This document shows, in pieces, positions 17,930 through 25,954 of a stretch of DNA of 64,000 bases. Origin of the DNA: Pseudooceanicola pacificus (GTDB lineage: Bacteria > Pseudomonadota > Alphaproteobacteria > Rhodobacterales > Rhodobacteraceae). The notes beneath the pieces were generated by a model that saw nothing but the letters and a program-made list of their open reading frames with translations, was not told the origin of the DNA and made no database searches. Position 1 is the first letter of the stretch. Every line of letters starts with the position of its first letter. Position numbers and translations under genes: made by a program. Location: assembly GCF_009789075.1 (NCBI RefSeq), contig NZ_WNXQ01000013.1, forward strand, positions 19,697 to 83,696. The letters are read 5' to 3'.

Positions 17930-18796
17930 ATGCGACCCACGACGATCTTGGCAGCAGCAGTCCGCCGCGCCACCGGGGGCGCCGCCCTCGCCCTGCTCAT
18001 GGCCCTTGTCGCGGTGCCCGGCACCGCGCGGGCGCAGATGGGGCCGGATTACTGGAAGGTGACGGGGGTCGCCGCGGACGACCATCTGAACATCCGCACC
18101 GGGCCGGGCACCGCCAACCCTGTCATCGCGCTGGCGCCCAACGGCGCCGTTTTCCGCAACCTCGGCTGCCGGGGCGAAGGCAGCGGGCGCTGGTGCCATG
18201 TCGAAACGCCGGATGGCAGCTCTTCGGGCTGGGTCGCGGGGCGGTTCCTGCAGGAATCCGGCGCGCCCACCGAGGGCAGCGTATCGGGTGAGCCGGATGT
18301 GCCCGAACTCCACGCCCGCCAGACCGGCGAGGTCGAGGTGCGTTTCGCAAGCGGCTGCACCGTGCTCTACAACCCGGCGGGGCGTGCCATCGCGGCTGGC
18401 AGCTCCTGTTCGGGGACGCAGCGCAACCTGGCGCATGACGCGATCGAGGCCCACCGGCGCGAACAGGGCATCGCGATCGGTCAGGGCGATGCCAGCATCG
18501 CGATGCAGTCCGACGTGAACCTCTCGGGCAATGGCACGATCTACGGCGGCGGCGGGCTGACCGGGCGGATCTTCGGCCACAAGGAAGGCGCCTATGCCCT
18601 GGCCCTGGCCGGGGGCGGTCTGACCTGCACCGGCCTTGTCCGCCATGCGCCGGGCACGGTGCGCAGCGAAACCCTGCCGGTCCATTGCATCAACGGGGCC
18701 AGCGGCAGCGCCGTGCTGGTGCGCAACCGCAGCGGCAAGGGCTACACGCTGTCCGTCACCCTGACCAACGGGACCGGCGGCTACGTGATCTTCTGA
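17930..18796 (+). CDS. Secreted bacterial SH3-domain protein
   Basis: A 288-residue protein with a long signal peptide (hydrophobic core near ALLMALVAVPGTARAQ) and a bacterial SH3 (SH3b) domain at about residues 40-110 (DDHLNIRTGPGTANPVIALA, then GRWCHVETPDG and GWVAGRFL). The C-terminal 170 residues contain three or four further cysteines and Gly-rich strands (GNGTIYGGGGLTGRIFG) and resemble a beta-rich adhesion or binding domain I do not recognise. SH3b domains bind peptidoglycan peptides or mediate targeting in the periplasm. A GGGAGG ribosome site precedes the ATG. It lies 40 bp after the LprI-like gene, probably in the same operon. Confidence 0.82.
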   Translation: MRPTTILAAAVRRATGGAALALLMALVAVPGTARAQMGPDYWKVTGVAADDHLNIRTGPGTANPVIALAPNGAVFRNLGCRGEGSGRWCHVETPDGSSSGWVAGRFLQESGAPTEGSVSGEPDVPELHARQTGEVEVRFASGCTVLYNPAGRAIAAGSSCSGTQRNLAHDAIEAHRREQGIAIGQGDASIAMQSDVNLSGNGTIYGGGGLTGRIFGHKEGAYALALAGGGLTCTGLVRHAPGTVRSETLPVHCINGASGSAVLVRNRSGKGYTLSVTLTNGTGGYVIF

Positions 18797-18923
18797 ACGG
18801 CGCGGGACCACCTCGCGCATCCTGACACGTCGGGGCTGCGTCCCGCTCGAACGGCCCGGCATCCTCTCCCTTGCGCTGCCGGGCGATCTTGCCCTGAAAA
18901 GCGCCTTGCAAAGGATCAGTCCC

Positions 18924-20852
18924 ATGTCGCCCGACCAGATCATCGCAACCCTCATCGCCCTGATGAGCGCGGCCACCGAGCCTGCCTTTGACGCGCTGAA
19001 GGACGGCGGGCACGACGCACGCTATCCGCTGACGATCGAAGCCTGTCCGCGCCCGCTCGGCCCGCTGGAGGTCGAGGGCAAGACCGTGATCTGCGGACGG
19101 ATCGCCGTGCCGGCGGATCATGACACGGCAGAGGGCGGCACCATCCCTCTGGCCTTCGCGGTGCTGAAGTCACGCTCCACCGCGCCAGCGCCCGACCCGG
19201 TGATCTACCTGCATGGCGGCCCCGGCGGCTTTGCCGTCCAGAAGATCCCGATGAATGCCAGCCTCTTCGACTTCCTGCGCGACCGGCGGGACATCGTCCT
19301 GTTCGATCAGCGCGGCGCGGGCATCTCGGACCGGACCGTCGCCTGCTATGGCGAGCTGGCCGGGAACTTCGTCCAGTTCGCAAGACCGGACGAGCACAGG
19401 ATGCTGGATACAGACGGCCCGCTGGGCAAGTGCCTGGCCGAGACCGTTGCCACGGGCATCGACCTGTCGCTCTACAATACCACGCAAAGCGCGCGCGACG
19501 TGCGCGCCATCATGGATGCCTTGGGCTATCCCGCCTACAACGCCTTCGGCATTTCCTATGGCACCAAGCTGGGGCAGGAACTGCTGCGCACAGCGCCCGA
19601 GGGGCTGCGCAGCCTGGTGATCGACAGCATCAGCCGCGTGGACAGCCCGGCCTATGACACCAATGGCGTGCCGGGCGATCAGGCGCTTGGCTGGGTGGTG
19701 GATTACTGCATGGCCGACACGGCCTGCGCCGCCGCCTATCCCGACCTCGAAGAGACGATCCACGCCGCCGGCCGCAGGCTGGCAGAGGAACCGAAGCTGA
19801 CGCTGTCGGGGCAGGAGATCGACCAGACGATGGTGTCCGACCTGATGGATGCCAGCAACGGACGCGCCATGCCCTTTACGGCCTACCTGCCGCAGGTCTT
19901 CACCGAACTGGCGGCGGGGCGGACAGAGACGCTGGCCAGGCTGCTGTCAGGCGCGTTCAACCCGAGCCCGACACCCGAGGCGATCCTGGCGGCCCATGGC
20001 GCGGGGCTGGGCGATCTCGACCGGACCATCGCCGAGGTCGCGCTGATGCAGGCCGGACAGATGCGCGGCGCCGAGGCCGCCGCCGCCCGGCTGCTGGCCA
20101 CGCTCTCCGACGACCTGGCGGCATCCGGCGCGCTGACGTCCGAGGCGCTGCTGGATGCGGCCCTGTCCGGGGTCGCACGGACCCTGGACACCGAGGCGCT
20201 GCTGGCCCTTCTGCATGACTACGCCCTGTTCGTCGGGCAGGCACCGGACCGCGCGGCCATCGAAACCCTTGTCGCCACCCACGTGCCGGATGTCGAGAAA
20301 CCGCGCCTTCTGGGGCTTGTGGCCTCCATGTCCGACGACGACGTCGCGGCCTTTTACCGGCGGGCCCGGATCGACGCGGCCAACCTGACGGCGCAGTCCC
20401 GCATGGGGTTCACGCTCAGCATCATCGCCTGCCAGGAGGATTTTCCGTTCAACACCCGCGCGGGCTATGACGCCATCGCCGCCGGCTACCGGTTCCCCTC
20501 CATCGACGCGGGCGTGCGCAAATCGACGATGCCGCTCTACGGGTTCTGCGAGCTGTTCGAGAAACACCCCCGTCCCGGCTTCCACGGGGCGGTGACCAGC
20601 GACATTCCCGTGCTCGCCATGTCGGGCACCAAGGACACCCAGACCAACCCCGACGCCGCCGAACTGGTCGTGCGCGGCCTGCCGAACGGTCAGGCCGTGC
20701 TGTTCCCCGAGGCCGGTCACGCGGTGATCCAGTTCTCGCAATGTGCCAAGGACATCGCCGAAGGGTTCCTCGAAACGCCCGACGCGCCGGTGAACGCCGC
20801 CTGTACGGCCGCGCTCAAGCCCAGTTTCTACGTGCCGCCCCAGGCACAGTGA
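18924..20852 (+). CDS. Alpha/beta hydrolase, peptidase S33/TAP-like (tandem copy 1)
   Basis: A 642-residue alpha/beta hydrolase of the proline-iminopeptidase/tripeptidyl-aminopeptidase branch. YLHGGPGG (residues 95-102) is the oxyanion motif, FDQRGAGISD follows, and Ser211 in GISYGTK is the nucleophile. The catalytic Asp lies near SGTKDTQTN and His in PEAGHAVIQFSQC. A long helical insertion (about residues 290-490) separates core and C-terminal part. There is no clear cleavable signal peptide, only a short hydrophobic stretch after MSPDQ. Usual members are about 500 residues, so this is long. It has a tandem paralogue 22 bp downstream. Likely cleaves N-terminal residues from peptides; substrate unknown. 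Confidence 0.85.
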   Translation: MSPDQIIATLIALMSAATEPAFDALKDGGHDARYPLTIEACPRPLGPLEVEGKTVICGRIAVPADHDTAEGGTIPLAFAVLKSRSTAPAPDPVIYLHGGPGGFAVQKIPMNASLFDFLRDRRDIVLFDQRGAGISDRTVACYGELAGNFVQFARPDEHRMLDTDGPLGKCLAETVATGIDLSLYNTTQSARDVRAIMDALGYPAYNAFGISYGTKLGQELLRTAPEGLRSLVIDSISRVDSPAYDTNGVPGDQALGWVVDYCMADTACAAAYPDLEETIHAAGRRLAEEPKLTLSGQEIDQTMVSDLMDASNGRAMPFTAYLPQVFTELAAGRTETLARLLSGAFNPSPTPEAILAAHGAGLGDLDRTIAEVALMQAGQMRGAEAAAARLLATLSDDLAASGALTSEALLDAALSGVARTLDTEALLALLHDYALFVGQAPDRAAIETLVATHVPDVEKPRLLGLVASMSDDDVAAFYRRARIDAANLTAQSRMGFTLSIIACQEDFPFNTRAGYDAIAAGYRFPSIDAGVRKSTMPLYGFCELFEKHPRPGFHGAVTSDIPVLAMSGTKDTQTNPDAAELVVRGLPNGQAVLFPEAGHAVIQFSQCAKDIAEGFLETPDAPVNAACTAALKPSFYVPPQAQ

Positions 20853-20874
20853 TCCGACCCGAAAGGACGACCTC

Positions 20875-22866
20875 ATGACGCCCGAGCAGATATTTGCCCT
20901 CATCGCCGCGCTGACAGCCGAGCCTGACCCCGATGCCTTTGCCATGCTCAAGGCGGGCGGCGCGAACCCGGACTACCCGGTGACCCTTGCCCCCTGCACC
21001 CGCCCCGTCGCGCCGGACGAGATCGACGGCCAGACGGTGATCTGCGGCACCGTCTCTGTGCCCATCGACCACCGCCAGCCGGACAGCAACCGGATCACCA
21101 TCGCCTTCAACCTCTACAAGGCGCATTCCCTGACGCCCGAACCCGATCCGGTGATCTATCTGCATGGCGGCCCCGGCAGCGGCACGGTCAGCCATGTGGC
21201 CAAGACCATCGGCTATTTCGAACACCTGCGCGGGCGGCGCGACATCATCGCCATCGACGAACGCGGCGTGGATTCCAGCGCGCCGGAAATGGATTGCTAC
21301 ACGACCCTTGGCGCGCAGCTGGCCCCCGTGATCGACCAGAGGATCAGCGGGATCGCCGCGCCGACGCTGGAAGCGGATTTCATCAAGGGGTGCCTTGCGG
21401 AACTGGACGCCAAGGGCATCGACTATTCCCTGATCAACACCGAACAGAACGCGATGGATGTGCCCGCCGTGCTGTCGGCGCTCGGCTATGACAGCTACAA
21501 TCTCTACGGCGTCTCCTACGGCACCAAGCTGACGATGGAGATCCTGCGGCAGGACCCGCCGGGCATCCGCTCGGCCATCATCGACGGCAACGCGCCGCCC
21601 TGGCTGCCGCTCTATTCGATGTTCTGGCAATCCCATTCCGCGCCGATCGAGCTGAGCCTGGCGCCCTGCGAACGCGATCCCGTCTGCGCCGAGGCCTACC
21701 CCGACATCACCGCGCGTACCTTTGCGCTGATCGACAAGATCGGCGAGACGCCGGTCGAGGGCCCGAACGGGCCGGTCGATGGCGGGATGCTCTACGAAAT
21801 GATCGACGGCCGGGTGAACATGGCGGGCGATTACCACGCGCTGACCCCCTACATTCCCCTGATGATCACGCAGCTGGAACGGGGCGAGACCACGATCTTC
21901 GATCAGATCACCGCCGGCGCGCTTCCCCCGAAACCTGCCACGGCGGATGCCGACACGCTCCGCGCCGCCGCGCTGGCCCGGGGGTTGGGCGAGGCCGAGA
22001 TGGCGCAGGTGGACGCGATGCTGGCGGCCGCCGAACATATCCGCATCGCCGAGGACACGGTCAACCGGGCCGCGCGCCTGCTGGAAAGCGATCTGGACCG
22101 GCAGGCACGCGGCACCGAGCTGGCCGAGATCTTCGACGACCGTCTTGCCGCCGCGATCCGGGCCATGCCCGATGCAGCCGCGCGGCTGGCCGTGGGGCGC
22201 GACTACCTCGACCTGCGCTTCGCGGAGCCCTCCGTCGACGGGCTGCTGGCCCTGATCCGGACCCATCTCGAAGGGCCCGCCGCCACGGACCTCACGGCGC
22301 TCGCCCGCCAGTTGGACACCGCAGAGCTGGCCCGCGTCTACGAGCTGATCCGGATCGACAACGAGGCCACGGTTAAGGATGTCGAAGGCAGCTTTCAGAC
22401 CTACCTCTACGCCTGTCAGGAGGATTTTTCCGACGGCTGGAACTCGGTGCAGAAATTCCGCGACCTGATGGCAGCGGACGGCGCCTGGGGGCCAATCATG
22501 CAGGGCGCGATAGCGGACTACTACGACCGGGCGTTCATTTCCGTCTGCGCGCTGTTCGACAAGCACCCGCGCGAGAACTGGACCAGCGTCGGCTCCACCG
22601 ACCGGCCGGTCCTGGCGATGAACGGCGAGCTGGACACCCAGACCGCGGGCATCTGGGGCGCGCTGGCCGTGCAGGGCTACAGCGACGCCACGCTTGTCAT
22701 GGTCCCGGAGACCGGCCACGGCACGATCCGGTTCAGCCAATGCGCCAGGGACATCACGGCGGCCTTCATCGAAGATCCGCAAGGCGCGCTCGACACCTCC
22801 TGCATCGAGGACCTGCGCCTCCCTGTGATGCTGCCGGACGGCACGATGCACCCGCTTCCCTATTGA
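20875..22866 (+). CDS. Alpha/beta hydrolase, peptidase S33/TAP-like (tandem copy 2)
   Basis: A 663-residue paralogue of the preceding protein, sharing the N-terminal M-S/T-P-D/E-Q-I start, the YLHGGPGSG oxyanion motif, DERGVDSS, Ser214 in GVSYGTK, GELDTQTAG for the catalytic Asp and PETGHGTIRFSQC for His. The alignment is collinear to the end, so the pair arose by tandem duplication followed by clear divergence. Conserved cysteines near the C-terminus (FSQCARDI, TSCIEDL) could form a disulfide, which would suit an exported enzyme, yet no typical signal peptide is seen. It is the last gene of the five-gene run; no terminator is obvious in the next 260 bp. Confidence 0.85.
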   Translation: MTPEQIFALIAALTAEPDPDAFAMLKAGGANPDYPVTLAPCTRPVAPDEIDGQTVICGTVSVPIDHRQPDSNRITIAFNLYKAHSLTPEPDPVIYLHGGPGSGTVSHVAKTIGYFEHLRGRRDIIAIDERGVDSSAPEMDCYTTLGAQLAPVIDQRISGIAAPTLEADFIKGCLAELDAKGIDYSLINTEQNAMDVPAVLSALGYDSYNLYGVSYGTKLTMEILRQDPPGIRSAIIDGNAPPWLPLYSMFWQSHSAPIELSLAPCERDPVCAEAYPDITARTFALIDKIGETPVEGPNGPVDGGMLYEMIDGRVNMAGDYHALTPYIPLMITQLERGETTIFDQITAGALPPKPATADADTLRAAALARGLGEAEMAQVDAMLAAAEHIRIAEDTVNRAARLLESDLDRQARGTELAEIFDDRLAAAIRAMPDAAARLAVGRDYLDLRFAEPSVDGLLALIRTHLEGPAATDLTALARQLDTAELARVYELIRIDNEATVKDVEGSFQTYLYACQEDFSDGWNSVQKFRDLMAADGAWGPIMQGAIADYYDRAFISVCALFDKHPRENWTSVGSTDRPVLAMNGELDTQTAGIWGALAVQGYSDATLVMVPETGHGTIRFSQCARDITAAFIEDPQGALDTSCIEDLRLPVMLPDGTMHPLPY

Positions 22867-23129
22867 GGCGACCGGAGGGCCAGGGGCTTGCCTCTGGTGC
22901 CGTGGCCGCTGGTGGCTGCCGGGATGGACTCGGCCAAAGGCGGCGGTGCCCAAGGCAGAAGAGATCCGATCGAACCCAATTCGCGTGACCTTGTGATAGC
23001 CTGCCTTGCCCGCAAAGCCGATGTCCACGCCGCGACCATGCCGCACGATGGGCGAATGGCCGGTCTGGCGAAGCCGCTCTTCGGCACAGGGGCCACGTAT
23101 CAGCGGCGGCTTTTGGTCGAAAGCCGATG

Positions 23130-23891
23130 CTATCCCTGCGCGGTGGGCACCGGGCGCACGGGTTGCATGCGTCGGACCTTGGGCGCGTTTGACCGAGAGA
23201 CGGGTAGCGTGCGACCGTCTGCAAGATGCGCCACCAGGTTCCCGTTTTCGCGGCTGGTGCCTGTAAAGGCGTGACCGGATATCCAGTGTGACCTGTGGAT
23301 CTGAAGGCCGGGATAATCGGCCAGTTCCTCGATGGCGTCCGACAGACGCATGTGGATCAGATCTCGTCCCTTGGCCGTGGTGACCTCGACATAGTGATCC
23401 TGCGCCGTGAGCGAGATCAGCGCAGTCCCGAGGTGTGGAGGAAGGCGATCAAGAAACGCATTGCGCGCAGGCACCGGCGCGGGCGGAGCGAGGCGCGGTC
23501 GGATCCGCGCCATCATTATGCCGGTCACCACTGCAAAGATCGTCCCCACGTTCAACAGCATGGCCCAGATCGGCGCGTTCCCGGCCTCGGGCTGAAACAG
23601 GGCGTCGACCTGCATGGCGATGAAGACGATCGGAACGAAGGCCAGTGCAAAGGCCGTCAAGGGACGCAGGACCGGCGGGCGATCTTCGAAGACCTTCAGC
23701 CGCCGCGTTATCAGAATCAATCCGAGGATCAGCACCCACCCGGGCCCGATGCTGAGGGCCCAATAGGCTGCTCGGGTGGCCGGGGGCAGCAGCGAGGTCG
23801 AAAAGGGACCCAACACCGTGAGGACGGCAACCGTCAGCACATAGCCCGCGGCCTGTTCCGGCAGATGCAGCGTTGGCCGTTCGCGCAGCAT
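23130..23891 (-). CDS. Membrane-bound LytTR-family transcriptional regulator
   Basis: About 253 residues. The N-terminal half has four hydrophobic segments (VLTVAVLTVLGPF, WVLILGLILI, LTAFALAFVPIVFIAM, MLLNVGTIFAVVTGIMM). The C-terminal half is a LytTR DNA-binding domain with SLTAQDHYVEVTTAKG, MRLSDAIEEL and QIHRSHWI. LytTR regulators bind direct repeats and often control surface, competence or bacteriocin genes; membrane-fused versions respond to signals through their membrane part or a partner protein. The start is uncertain: ATG at 23891 was chosen, GTG at 23915 or 23936 would add 8 or 15 residues. It is divergent from two small membrane-protein genes, its probable targets. Confidence 0.82.
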   Translation of the reverse strand: MLRERPTLHLPEQAAGYVLTVAVLTVLGPFSTSLLPPATRAAYWALSIGPGWVLILGLILITRRLKVFEDRPPVLRPLTAFALAFVPIVFIAMQVDALFQPEAGNAPIWAMLLNVGTIFAVVTGIMMARIRPRLAPPAPVPARNAFLDRLPPHLGTALISLTAQDHYVEVTTAKGRDLIHMRLSDAIEELADYPGLQIHRSHWISGHAFTGTSRENGNLVAHLADGRTLPVSRSNAPKVRRMQPVRPVPTAQG

Positions 23892-24014
23892 GGCATGTCG
23901 GTTGGTGTCACTCACGAAGAGAAGCCTGCATTTCACGTAAAGCGCGTTGTATCTCAAGCAATTGCCGCCCCATTTCTTAGCCCAGCTGAACGCAAGCGGA
24001 AAGGAAAACACGAA

Positions 24015-24260
24015 ATGAAAACGTCGATTGAAACAGTTCAGAAAAGCATCGACCAACTGGCGCGGCGGGTGATGGGCAGAGACGCGGGGCCCAGGGTGCT
24101 GCGCAAATTCCGCCTGTTCCTGGGCGTTGTCGGCATCATCGCGGCGAATGTCTGGCTCGGCGCCGTGATCGGGCATGGCATCGCCGCCATTCTGGGTGTC
24201 GGCATATTCTTCGTCGTGGCGCTCGGGGGCGACGATGCCCTGAAGGACGGTGAAAAATGA
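24015..24260 (+). CDS. Small membrane protein, 81 residues
   Basis: An 81-residue protein starting MKTSIETVQKSIDQLARRV, preceded by a strong GGAAAGGAAA ribosome site. A charged, helical N-terminus is followed by two hydrophobic segments (about residues 34-47 and 50-66) and a polar end. I do not recognise the family. It overlaps the next gene by 4 bp and is divergent from the LytTR gene. In known LytTR membrane systems the partner is a small membrane inhibitor, so this protein is a candidate for that role; that is inference from context only. Confidence 0.7.
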   Translation: MKTSIETVQKSIDQLARRVMGRDAGPRVLRKFRLFLGVVGIIAANVWLGAVIGHGIAAILGVGIFFVVALGGDDALKDGEK

Positions 24261-24793
24261 TCAGTGGGATTCTAACCGGCGCACCGGCCTGGGTTTGGCC
24301 GCTTCTCGGGTTGCTGGTGATGCTGGGCCTCTTGTCCATGCGCTCGCGTGTCAGCCGTGTCTGGCCGTTCTATCTGATGCCATTGCTCGCCATTCTGGCG
24401 GTCAGGGCAGTCGGGGGTCTGCACGTATCGCCCGAGCTTTGGGGCCTGTTCGCAGCAGCCTACGGCATGGGGGCCGTCCTTGGATGGCGGGTTCAACCAC
24501 ACTGGATCAACGGGCGCGACGAAACCCGCGTGGCGTTGAAAGGCGAGGCGCTGACCCTCGTGATGGTCCTGACCGTGTTTGTCGCAAACTTCACTGCTGG
24601 CACGATGAAGGCCGTCGCGCCGCAAGTGGCCGAAGGCACGGGGTTTCAGTTCGGGTTCGTGCTGATCGTCGGTCTTGTATCCGGCCTCTTTCTCGGGCGG
24701 TCGCTGGCCATCCTGAGAGCGCCGCGTGCCGGGATGTCCCTGCAAGGGCGAGATACGACCCGGCTCAATGACGCCAACCGGCATCATGCCTAA
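24257..24793 (+). CDS. Polytopic membrane protein of unknown function
   Basis: A 178-residue protein with about five membrane segments (WPLLGLLVMLGLL, FYLMPLLAILAV, LWGLFAAAYGMGAVLG, LTLVMVLTVFVANF, FGFVLIVGLVSGLFLG). A conserved-looking HWINGRDETRVALKGE loop lies in the middle. It resembles the small 'DUF6622'-type membrane family in layout, but I cannot confirm this. The ATG overlaps the stop of the 81-residue membrane protein gene (ATGA). The two form a short operon facing the LytTR regulator. Convergent with tcuB, 84 bp away. Confidence 0.72.
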   Translation: MISGILTGAPAWVWPLLGLLVMLGLLSMRSRVSRVWPFYLMPLLAILAVRAVGGLHVSPELWGLFAAAYGMGAVLGWRVQPHWINGRDETRVALKGEALTLVMVLTVFVANFTAGTMKAVAPQVAEGTGFQFGFVLIVGLVSGLFLGRSLAILRAPRAGMSLQGRDTTRLNDANRHHA

Positions 24794-24877
24794 GACGTCA
24801 CACCTGCCGCTGCCCTGGCCGAAACATCGGCTGGGGCTGCGGGACATCGCGATCATCGCCGTGCGGGTGCCCGTGCC

Positions 24878-25954
24878 TCACCCGCTGCCGGCCGCCCGAC
24901 CGGCTTCGGCCGTCAGAGCGGTCAGCCTGTAGAAGCCATGCGCCATCTTGGTGAACGGCGTCAGCAGGAAAAAGGCCAGAACCGCCCCGAGATGGATCGC
25001 CAGAAGGCCCGGCATGACCGCCGTCTGACCAAGCGCGTAGAGCGCCAGCCCGCTGAAGCCGGTGAACCCCAGCAACCCGACAAAGGCGATCTCGCCGCCA
25101 AAGGCGCCAGTGGCCCCCAGTGCCCGGTCGGAGCGCAGCTTCAGCCGGATCATCTCGACACAGCCGACAACCAGCAGCAGGCCGCCCGAGATGCCCAGCA
25201 GTTTCGGCAGCGACACCAGCCCATAGGGCGCGGGGCTGTCGAACAGGTAATGCATCACGGTTGCGACGCTGGTGGAGGCAAAGCAGAGCAGGAACCCGTA
25301 CATCACCGCCTGATGCACCGCGCGCCGGGCGTGGGTGAACCGGTCCTCGTCCTCGAAATTGCAGCCGTCGCCATGCCCGCCCTTGAGGTTCTTCATGTTG
25401 GCGGCCTGGCGGAGCGCCTCGCCCAGATGGGCAAACCGGAACGGACCGGCGCCGATGTGCCGCCAGTAGCGGCGCAGGCTGATGGCGATGCTGACCAGCG
25501 GGAACAGGAAGGCGGGCAGGAAGATCGCCACCATCGCGTTGTGCGACAGCACGGCATAGAACCCCTCGCCCGAGGCCGGGGCCAGGGCGCGCGCGGCCCA
25601 GAACAGCAGGGCAAAACCGATGACGGTGGCGATGGCAATCAGCACGCCGTTCTGCTGAAAGGCCTTTCCGGCGGCGCGGGGAAAGGCGAGCTCCTCCCAG
25701 CTGTCCTGCCGGACATTTGCCAGCGCCTGCGGCAGGTTCAGGTCGAACTCATGCGGGGCGGTGTACTGGCAGGCGTAATAGCAGCCCCGGCAGTTGTGGC
25801 AGAGGTTCGCCAGCTGCGTCAGGTTGCCATCGCTGAAGGCGCGTTCGGCATGCAGGGCGGGGAAGACCGAACAATAGCCCTCGCAATACCGGCAGGCATT
25901 GCAGATCTCGGCCTGGCGGCGGGCCTCTTGCAGCAGATCAGGTTGCATTTGCAT
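24878..25954 (-). CDS. tcuB: Tricarballylate utilisation protein B (TcuB/CitB), Fe-S membrane electron carrier
   Basis: A 358-residue membrane protein with two N-terminal [4Fe-4S] motifs: Cys18, 21, 24, 28 (CNACRYCEGYC) and Cys52, 55, 58, 62 (CHNCRGCYYAC). Six or so membrane segments follow, with conserved histidines that could ligate haem. TcuB reoxidises the FADH2 of TcuA and passes electrons to the quinone pool. It overlaps tcuA by 17 bp, so the two are co-expressed. Length and order (regulator, tcuA, tcuB) match the Salmonella tcuRABC layout, but the TcuC symporter is missing; the TTT transporter and AbrB protein nearby could take over uptake. Confidence 0.93.
   Translation of the reverse strand: MQMQPDLLQEARRQAEICNACRYCEGYCSVFPALHAERAFSDGNLTQLANLCHNCRGCYYACQYTAPHEFDLNLPQALANVRQDSWEELAFPRAAGKAFQQNGVLIAIATVIGFALLFWAARALAPASGEGFYAVLSHNAMVAIFLPAFLFPLVSIAISLRRYWRHIGAGPFRFAHLGEALRQAANMKNLKGGHGDGCNFEDEDRFTHARRAVHQAVMYGFLLCFASTSVATVMHYLFDSPAPYGLVSLPKLLGISGGLLLVVGCVEMIRLKLRSDRALGATGAFGGEIAFVGLLGFTGFSGLALYALGQTAVMPGLLAIHLGAVLAFFLLTPFTKMAHGFYRLTALTAEAGRAAGSG

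Noticed and set aside
20815..23046. A 743-codon minus-strand open frame opposite the second S33 hydrolase
   Set aside because: Composition is typical of GC-rich antisense frames (Arg, Gly, His rich) and the plus strand carries all catalytic motifs of the hydrolase.
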